Below are positions 58,668-64,000 of a DNA stretch of 64,000 bases, in pieces. Made by a program: the position numbers and the translations under genes. The notes under the pieces were generated by a model. It had not been told where the DNA came from. It worked only from the letters and a program-made list of their open reading frames with translations, and did not search any database. The DNA is from Brevibacterium sp. (lineage in GTDB: Bacteria; Actinomycetota; Actinomycetes; Actinomycetales; Brevibacteriaceae): positions 62,001-126,000 of the forward strand of contig NZ_JAPSIB010000002.1 in assembly GCF_031179145.1 (NCBI RefSeq). Direction: 5' to 3'. The first letter of the stretch is position 1; each line of letters starts with the position of its first letter.

Positions 58668-59696
58668 TCACACCCACCCTGTCCAGACATCACGATTGTC
58701 GTCCATCCAAAGCTCTACGGCTTCCTGGGGGGAGAGTCCCTCGTCGATCACCAGGGACTGCATGTCCTGCAGCTGTTCATTGTTGAGGTTGTAATTGCGT
58801 GCGAGATTCCAGACAGTCGGATGGTCTTCCTCGATCACTGTGGAAGCCAATTGGTAGATGATGGTCTCTGGCCACTGACAGGCATACGTGTCGCCCCAGC
58901 ACTCTTCGGTATATTCGGGGAATTCGACCCGGGTCAGGTCGTACTTCTGTGTCATGTAGTTGGGTCTCCACATCAGTCCGAGCCACGGCTCACCCTGCTC
59001 ATAGGCCCGAGTGAGATCGGCATACAGGGCCGCTTCCGATCCGGCGAACACCATCTCGTAGTCGAGACCGAGATTCTCGATGCGCTGCGGGTCACCATAA
59101 GCGAATGCCCAGGACTCGGCACCTGACATGTACTGACCTTTGTCGCCCGATTTAGCAGTCGAGAAGACTTCCACGCATTTGTTCAGAGCCTCCCAGTCCG
59201 GCAGCTCGGGACATGCCGGTTTGATTCCTCGCGCCGCGTCGCCTTCGATGACATATGTCGGCACATACCAACCTTCCTCGCCGGGGTAGTCGGCCGTACC
59301 GAGTTCGACGATCGTGCCTTCCTCCTCGACATACTTGTCCCAGATCTCCGGCATCTGCCATCTCCAGAACACCATCGAGACCACCGGTTGGCCCTTGGCC
59401 ATGGCAGCCATCGTCTCGGTCGTCGCGCCCTGGAGCACCTCGGCGTCACCACCGAGCTCATTGACCACTTCGGTCATCAGATTGGCCTGGATGTCCTGTT
59501 CGAGATCGCCGACTGATGCGAATTGAACGTTGCCTTCACCCTGGAGCGCCTCCGCAATTGCAGGATCGATCTCCTTGGCTGCGGGACCTTTGGCTTCTGC
59601 GGGAAGGCAACCCGTCAGCAGTCCCATCGTGCTGAGTCCGGCGATTCCCGCCATCAGCCAGCGGACTCGCCGCGCTTTCCGAGATCTGCTCAGCAT
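58668..59696 (-). CDS. Glycine-betaine-type ABC substrate-binding lipoprotein
   Basis: The 342-residue protein has signal MLSRSRKARRVRWLMAG with lipobox LLTGC (Cys30) and the OpuAC/ProX-like domain (QATTET-like ATTETMAAMAKGQP, VFWRWQMPEIWDKYVEE, WLGLMWRPNYMTQKYDL). It is rich in Trp residues, as expected for cation-pi boxes that bind quaternary amines. AGGAGG precedes ATG 59696. It is the first gene of the importer-esterase operon. Two cysteine pairs (Cys in KPACPELP/NKCVEV and ECWGDTYACQW) could form disulfides outside the cell. Confidence 0.9.
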   Translation of the reverse strand: MLSRSRKARRVRWLMAGIAGLSTMGLLTGCLPAEAKGPAAKEIDPAIAEALQGEGNVQFASVGDLEQDIQANLMTEVVNELGGDAEVLQGATTETMAAMAKGQPVVSMVFWRWQMPEIWDKYVEEEGTIVELGTADYPGEEGWYVPTYVIEGDAARGIKPACPELPDWEALNKCVEVFSTAKSGDKGQYMSGAESWAFAYGDPQRIENLGLDYEMVFAGSEAALYADLTRAYEQGEPWLGLMWRPNYMTQKYDLTRVEFPEYTEECWGDTYACQWPETIIYQLASTVIEEDHPTVWNLARNYNLNNEQLQDMQSLVIDEGLSPQEAVELWMDDNRDVWTGWV

Positions 59697-59729
59697 CTCT
59701 GCCTCCTGGTGATTGATTCATCGTCGTTG

Positions 59730-59778
59730 AGTGAGTCTCACTGGCCTGTCGTACAGTCAAGTTGCCGACGCGACAACT
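59730..59778. promoter_or_regulatory. Inverted repeats upstream of the betaine-type importer operon
   Basis: AGTGAG-T-CTCACT (59730-59742) is a perfect 6-1-6 inverted repeat 34 bases before the binding-protein start; AGTTG (59760-59764) and CAACT (59774-59778) form a second, weaker pair. They lie in the 252-base divergent gap shared with the molybdoenzyme gene, which otherwise shows no coding frame. Confidence 0.45.
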
Positions 59779-59948
59779 CACTACTGGGAGGATTCCAGGC
59801 GGGAATTCGTCATTCGTGAAAACTCCAACCGACAGGCAGGTCACGTTTCCGGCATAGTGATCAGTGCCGGATCGCGAGCCCCCTTGGTCACTTCCACCCG
59901 CCTCAAGGAATGATGCGACGGCAAGTCACGAGAGGACGGTCCGGAATC

Positions 59949-62255
59949 ATGCAGTCAACTCACCTCACCCACTTCGGTGTTCTAGAGGCCGAATCGGATG
60001 GGAAGTCGCTGCGCTCACGGCCCTGGCGAGGGGATCCCGATCCGCGCCGGATCATCGACAACGTCGCTAGCAGTCAGCACCATCCGACCAGGATCCTTCG
60101 CCCTGCGATACGCCAGGGTTGGTTGGAGCACGGACCAGGTGGAACCGGCCGTGGTGACGAGCCGTTCGTCGAGATCGAATGGGACGAAGCTCTTCACCTC
60201 GTCGCCGAGGAGCTGAAGCGGGTTTACGCAGAACGCGGTTCCTCAGGTGTCTACGGGGGATCCTACGGCTGGTCGAGTGCCGGTCGCTTCCACCACGGAC
60301 AGAGCCAAATACACCGATTCCTCAACTGCCTCGGCGGCTATGTCTCCGCTGTAGGCGACTACAGCTACGGAACCTCCGGGGCGATCCTGCCGCACGTCGT
60401 TGGGGCGTCACCGGCGGATGTCATGGTCAACGGCACCACCTGGGAGGTGATCGCCGATCACACCGAGCTTTTCATCTCCTTCGGCGGACTGTCGGAGAAG
60501 AACTCAGCCGTGGGCCCGGGAGGGATCGGTCGTCACAGCACACGCGGCAGCGTGAAGACGGCTCGCGAGTCTGGATGCCAGTTCATCGACATCACTCCCA
60601 TTCGTGATGATGCGTTCGCCATCGCCGATTCCGAATGGATCGCTCCGATCCCCGGATCCGACACGGCACTCATGCTCGCACTCGCGTATGTGCTCGACGC
60701 CGAGGATGCCGTCGATTCGGATTTCATCGAGAAGTACACGGTCGGCTACGACCGGTTCCTCCCTTACCTCCGCGGCTCATCGGATGGAATCCCGAAGACA
60801 CCGGTTTGGGCTGAGCCGATCACGGGAATCGATTCCGAGCTCATCATTGATCTGGCACGTCGCATGGCGCGCAGCCGCACCATGATCAACCTCAGCTGGT
60901 CCATGCAGCGGCAGGATCATGGAGAGCAGCCGATTTGGATGGGTGTGACCCTGGCGGCGATGCTCGGACAGATCGGGCTTCCAGGAGGCGGATTCCAGCA
61001 CGGATACGGGTCTTCCGCCGACGTCGGGCTCGCGAAGAGAGTGTCGAGTCCACCGTCTCTTCCACGGGGAAAGAATCGCGAAACCGCGTTCATCCCCGTC
61101 GCCCGGATCTCCGACATGCTGCTCGAACCGGGAAAGGTCATTGACTTCAACGGCCACGAGATCACTCTCCCCGACATCGATCTCGTGTATTGGGTTGGCG
61201 GGAACCCATTCCATCACCATCAGGACCTTGCCAGACTCAGGCGCGCGTTCCAGCAGCCCTCGACAGTCATCGTCCATGAGATGTTCTGGACCAGCACCGC
61301 CCGGCATGCGGACATCGTCCTGCCTGCAACCATGACCATCGAACGCGACGACTACGGAGCAGGTCGGAACGATCCGCAGTTCTTTCCGATGCCGACCCTG
61401 ACCGCTCCAGCAGGTGAAGCGAAGGACGATTACGCGATCTTCGCCGAGCTCGAACGGCGACTGACGATGCTCAAGTCGTTCTCCGAGGACAGAACCCCCC
61501 AGCAGTGGTTGCGCCACCTGTACGATGAGTGGCAGGAGCGGTTGCGGGCTCGCGGGTCACGAGTCCCCGACTTCGACGAGTTCTGGTCAAGCGAGCACAT
61601 CGACATTCCCCTCGTCGACGAACGACAGGTGCTCTTCTCCGAGTTTCGAACGGATCCGGAGAAGAATCCCCTCCGCACCCCTTCAGGCCGGATCGAGATC
61701 TTCTCCGAGGTGGTCGATTCCTTCGCCTATGACGACTGCCCCGGTCACCCTGTCTGGCTCGAGCCGCGTGAATGGCTGGGCTCCCGGAATTCCCGACACC
61801 CGTTGCATCTCATCTCGAATCAGCCGAAGACCCGACTGCACAGTCAACTCGACGTGGGCGACACGAGCAAGACAAGCAAAGTCCACGACCGCGAACCAGC
61901 TCGGATGAACCCGGAGGACGCTGCGGCACGAGATCTCAAAGACGGCGATGTGATCCGAATCGTCAACGATCGAGGATCCTGCCTTGCGGGCCTCGTCATC
62001 TCGAATGCACTCCGCCCGGGGATCGTACAGCTGGCCACCGGTGCCTGGTACGATCCCGATCCGGACGACCCATCATTCTGCCGTCATGGCAACCCCAATG
62101 TGCTCAGCGCCGACCTCCCGTCGTCGCGTCTGTCGCAGGGAACCACGGCCCAGCATGCACTTGTCGACGTGGAGAAATGGAATGGGCCGCTGCCTCCACT
62201 GACTGTGGACAAGCCACCCACATTCGTTCCGGGCCGCACGCGTCCTCACCGCTGA
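59949..62255 (+). CDS. Molybdopterin-dependent oxidoreductase, BisC/TorA family
   Basis: The 768-residue molybdoenzyme is of the DMSO reductase class. It has no N-terminal Cys cluster motif. The Mo ligand serine is in YGWSSAGRFHH (Ser110), matching the serine-ligated BisC/TorA/DorA group. Other family segments: GGNPFHHHQDLARL, DIVLPATMTIERDDYGAG, LISNQPKTRLHSQLD. No twin-arginine signal is present, so the enzyme is cytoplasmic, like biotin or methionine sulfoxide reductases and unlike periplasmic TorA. ATG 59949 was chosen for family length; ATG 59910 is an alternative. Likely substrates are S-oxides or N-oxides. It is divergent from the betaine-type importer. Confidence 0.87.
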   Translation: MQSTHLTHFGVLEAESDGKSLRSRPWRGDPDPRRIIDNVASSQHHPTRILRPAIRQGWLEHGPGGTGRGDEPFVEIEWDEALHLVAEELKRVYAERGSSGVYGGSYGWSSAGRFHHGQSQIHRFLNCLGGYVSAVGDYSYGTSGAILPHVVGASPADVMVNGTTWEVIADHTELFISFGGLSEKNSAVGPGGIGRHSTRGSVKTARESGCQFIDITPIRDDAFAIADSEWIAPIPGSDTALMLALAYVLDAEDAVDSDFIEKYTVGYDRFLPYLRGSSDGIPKTPVWAEPITGIDSELIIDLARRMARSRTMINLSWSMQRQDHGEQPIWMGVTLAAMLGQIGLPGGGFQHGYGSSADVGLAKRVSSPPSLPRGKNRETAFIPVARISDMLLEPGKVIDFNGHEITLPDIDLVYWVGGNPFHHHQDLARLRRAFQQPSTVIVHEMFWTSTARHADIVLPATMTIERDDYGAGRNDPQFFPMPTLTAPAGEAKDDYAIFAELERRLTMLKSFSEDRTPQQWLRHLYDEWQERLRARGSRVPDFDEFWSSEHIDIPLVDERQVLFSEFRTDPEKNPLRTPSGRIEIFSEVVDSFAYDDCPGHPVWLEPREWLGSRNSRHPLHLISNQPKTRLHSQLDVGDTSKTSKVHDREPARMNPEDAAARDLKDGDVIRIVNDRGSCLAGLVISNALRPGIVQLATGAWYDPDPDDPSFCRHGNPNVLSADLPSSRLSQGTTAQHALVDVEKWNGPLPPLTVDKPPTFVPGRTRPHR

Positions 62256-62282
62256 GGACCTGTTCCGTTCCCATCGTCTCGA

Positions 62283-63065
62283 TCAGTTGTGCTGCTGCAC
62301 GAGTCTGGTTCGAAGACCGACCCGGAGATCGTCGTCGAGCCCCGCGGATCTGAGGTGTCCGACGAGTCCGGGGGCGCCTCCAACGAGGTTAAGCATCGCA
62401 ATCATCGAATCCCTGCATGCGCCCAGCATCGCGTGGTTCGGATCAGCCCTACGCAGTTCGTCCTCCTCCGCCGCAATTGCGGGGTTCGTCAAGCGCAGAC
62501 GGGCGAAGATGCGTTCTATGTTGGCCGCTGTGGCGCTGTAGTCATCGATGATCGTCTTCTCGTCGGCGCCGACTACTGCCAGCACGGCTGCTGCCAGCAC
62601 ACCGGTCCTGTCCTTGCCTGCCGCACAATGGAAGAGGACCCCGCCTTCGCTCGACACGATCTGCCTGAAGATCAGCACCAGGTTCTCAGCCTGCTGCTCG
62701 AGCAGCTGCACGTACCACCGGCCGGCACCTGCAGGTGTCCGGCTGTCCTCGACGATCATCGCGATGGTCCCAGGATCCGCTGCGGTCGGCGTCAGCGGAA
62801 AATGCTGGTGCGCCAATCCGAGCTCGTCGGAGAACCCGATACCGATCGCCCGGTGCTCCTGCTCCGAGCGAAGGTCGAGGATCGTCCTCAGCCCCGCCTG
62901 CCTAAGCTCGTCGACTTCCCATTTCGGCGAGTGGGAGATGTCGTCTGCCCGCCAGAGCGTCGAGAACCGGATCCGTCCGCCGTCGGCCGGCAGTCCTCCC
63001 AGATCTCTGAGGTTGGCGAGGGGACTGCGGAGGAACGCCACCTTCGAATCTTTCGTGTCGGTCAT
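62283..63065 (-). CDS. PtpB-like tyrosine/serine protein phosphatase
   Basis: The 260-residue phosphatase has P-loop HCAAGKDRTG with nucleophile Cys147 and the family features NLRDLGGLPADGG near the N-terminus and ILDLRSEQE (general acid region). Mycobacterial PtpB and related lipid/protein phosphatases share this CxxGKDR signature. No secretion signal is visible. AAGGGA precedes ATG 63065. It lies between the molybdoenzyme (convergent) and the ABC ATPase (same strand, 53 bases away) and may be the next gene after that transporter. Confidence 0.87.
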   Translation of the reverse strand: MTDTKDSKVAFLRSPLANLRDLGGLPADGGRIRFSTLWRADDISHSPKWEVDELRQAGLRTILDLRSEQEHRAIGIGFSDELGLAHQHFPLTPTAADPGTIAMIVEDSRTPAGAGRWYVQLLEQQAENLVLIFRQIVSSEGGVLFHCAAGKDRTGVLAAAVLAVVGADEKTIIDDYSATAANIERIFARLRLTNPAIAAEEDELRRADPNHAMLGACRDSMIAMLNLVGGAPGLVGHLRSAGLDDDLRVGLRTRLVQQHN

Positions 63066-63118
63066 CGTGTGGTCCCTTCATGGTATGGAGGGTTCGGAGG
63101 CGATTGCGGCATCGATGG

Positions 63119-64000
63119 TCAAGCGTGGAGGTCGGGGAGGAGCCAGGTTCGATTCTCTTCGAGCCTGATCGAGACTTCGCACCCGGTGGGAATGAGTCTG
63201 TCAACGTCGGGGTCAGCGATCGATACCAGCAGATTCCCCGACTCGGTCTCAATCTCGTACTCCACACTGGAGCCGTAGAACACAGACCCGAGCACGGTGC
63301 CGACTCCTGCTCGTCGCGAGTCCGGCGATCCGATGGTGATGCGCACCGACTCCGGTCGCACGAGGAGCTGCACCGGGTCTTCCTTCCGGACGTCCTCGTG
63401 CGATGGCACGCGAACCGTCACTCCCAGCACCTGTACTTCCGCGGTTCCATCGTCGTGCATCCGCTGCACTTCCACATCGAGAAAGTTCGCCTTACCGACG
63501 AAGTCCGCGACGAACATGGACTCGGGATGTCTATAGACCACGCTCGGCTCCGCCACCTGTTCGATCCTGCCCTTGCTCATCACGACGATGCGGTCGGACA
63601 TGTTCATCGCCTCGTCCTGGTCGTGCGTGACAAAGATGCTCGTGATCCCGAGTCGCCGCTGGAGTTGTCGAATCTCGAGCCGCATCTGCTCTCTCAGCTT
63701 GGCGTCGAGATTCGACAGCGGTTCGTCGAAAAGAAGGATCTTGGGCCTCATGACTAGAGCACGCGCCAAGGCGACGCGCTGCTGCTGGCCACCCGAGAGT
63801 TCGCGAGGAGAGCGATCTGCGAGTCCGCTGAGGTTCATGATGGCGAGAATGCTCTCAATGTCATCCGCGATGCGAGCCGCGGGCATCTTCTTGATCTTCA
63901 GCCCATAGGCGATATTCTCTCGAACGCTGAGGTGGGGGAACAGAGCGTAGGACTGGAACACCATCGACATAGGACGCATGTTGGGAGGTACGCTTGTCAT
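63119..64000 (-). CDS. Spermidine/iron-type ABC importer ATPase, PotA-like (5' end outside window)
   Basis: The 293 visible residues lack the Walker A region, which lies beyond the right edge. Present are the Q-loop MVFQSYALFPHLSV, signature LSGGQQQRVALARALV, Walker B ILLFDEPLSNLDAKLRE, switch VTHDQDEAM and a C-terminal TOBE-type domain (ANFLDVEVQRM ... VLVRPE-like LLVRPESVRI). The ATG at the very edge is internal, in the VPPNMRPMSMVFQ context, not a true start. The family imports polyamines, Fe3+, thiamine or 2-aminoethylphosphonate; the ligand cannot be told without the missing partners. Confidence 0.87.
   Translation of the reverse strand: MTSVPPNMRPMSMVFQSYALFPHLSVRENIAYGLKIKKMPAARIADDIESILAIMNLSGLADRSPRELSGGQQQRVALARALVMRPKILLFDEPLSNLDAKLREQMRLEIRQLQRRLGITSIFVTHDQDEAMNMSDRIVVMSKGRIEQVAEPSVVYRHPESMFVADFVGKANFLDVEVQRMHDDGTAEVQVLGVTVRVPSHEDVRKEDPVQLLVRPESVRITIGSPDSRRAGVGTVLGSVFYGSSVEYEIETESGNLLVSIADPDVDRLIPTGCEVSIRLEENRTWLLPDLHA

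Noticed and set aside
1..64000. CRISPR array, prophage, insertion sequence or replication origin
   Set aside because: No regularly spaced 25-40 base repeats, transposase, integrase, phage structural gene or DnaA-box cluster was found.
63998..64000. ATG at the right edge as start of the PotA-like ATPase
   Set aside because: It lies in the conserved segment just before the Q-loop, so Walker A must be beyond the window; it is an internal methionine.

Overview
The window is high-GC, gene-dense DNA with high-GC wobble codons, typical of an Actinomycetota chromosome. The content suggests a Brevibacterium-like member of the Micrococcales: an APS-type sulfate assimilation operon with its own ferredoxin and FprA, tripartite tricarboxylate transport, and mycobacterial/corynebacterial-type NirA and ArsR proteins. 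The genus is an inference; the phylum is well supported. Both ends cut through genes: an ATP-grasp enzyme on the left and an ABC ATPase on the right.

Left half (1-33.7 kb, mostly core metabolism). After the partial ATP-grasp gene and a NylB-like serine hydrolase comes one long minus-strand transcription unit (13641 down to about 2649). It runs siroheme sulfite reductase, cysH, cysD, cysN, a three-gene SsuABC/TauABC-type importer, cobA, fdxA, fprA and a glycine-oxidase-like flavoprotein. Nearly every junction overlaps or is separated by a few bases. sirB and an aldo/keto reductase lie just upstream. Together these genes import and activate a sulfur source, reduce it to sulfide, supply electrons and make part of the siroheme cofactor. 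Next are a DksA-type zinc finger protein, an ArsR repressor with a clear palindromic operator in front of two tandem flavoproteins, three tRNA genes (Met, Thr, Tyr), a glycerophosphodiesterase with a 22-bp duplication at its stop codon, a transporter/M20 amidohydrolase pair, an alpha/beta hydrolase, yajQ, tctCBA with a divergent two-component system, and metF-metE.

Right half (33.8-64 kb, accessory). By eye the codon use is looser and GC somewhat lower. The genes are almost all catabolic or transport genes in short operons with divergent control regions. Module 1 (40.5-35.5 kb) is MHS transporter, C45 acyltransferase-like amidohydrolase, NodB-fold (imidase-like) hydrolase and a regulator fusing a LuxR-type HTH to a type I periplasmic-binding-protein domain. 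Module 2 (44.5-40.7 kb) is a D-amino-acid-oxidase-like flavoprotein, nitrilase, thioesterase and decarboxylating dehydrogenase, facing a PucR regulator. Module 3 (49.9-46.4 kb) is a citrate-synthase-like protein, nitronate monooxygenase-like protein and acyl-CoA ligase, divergent from MaoC and a second NodB hydrolase. Module 4 (52.8-53.8 kb) is a second DAO flavoprotein divergent from an SDR. Module 5 (59.7-53.9 kb) is a ProXWV-type compatible-solute importer with a double-length permease, translationally coupled to an esterase. A BisC-type molybdoenzyme, a PtpB-like phosphatase and a PotA-like ATPase follow.

The strongest candidates for something undescribed are the HTH-PBP fusion regulator with its transporter/hydrolase operon, and the betaine-importer/esterase operon. 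The right half as a whole reads as a cluster for taking up and dismantling amide, imide, ester or amine compounds; the substrates cannot be read from sequence alone. No CRISPR array, prophage, insertion sequence, rRNA or replication origin was seen, and no gene-free stretch exceeds 300 bases.
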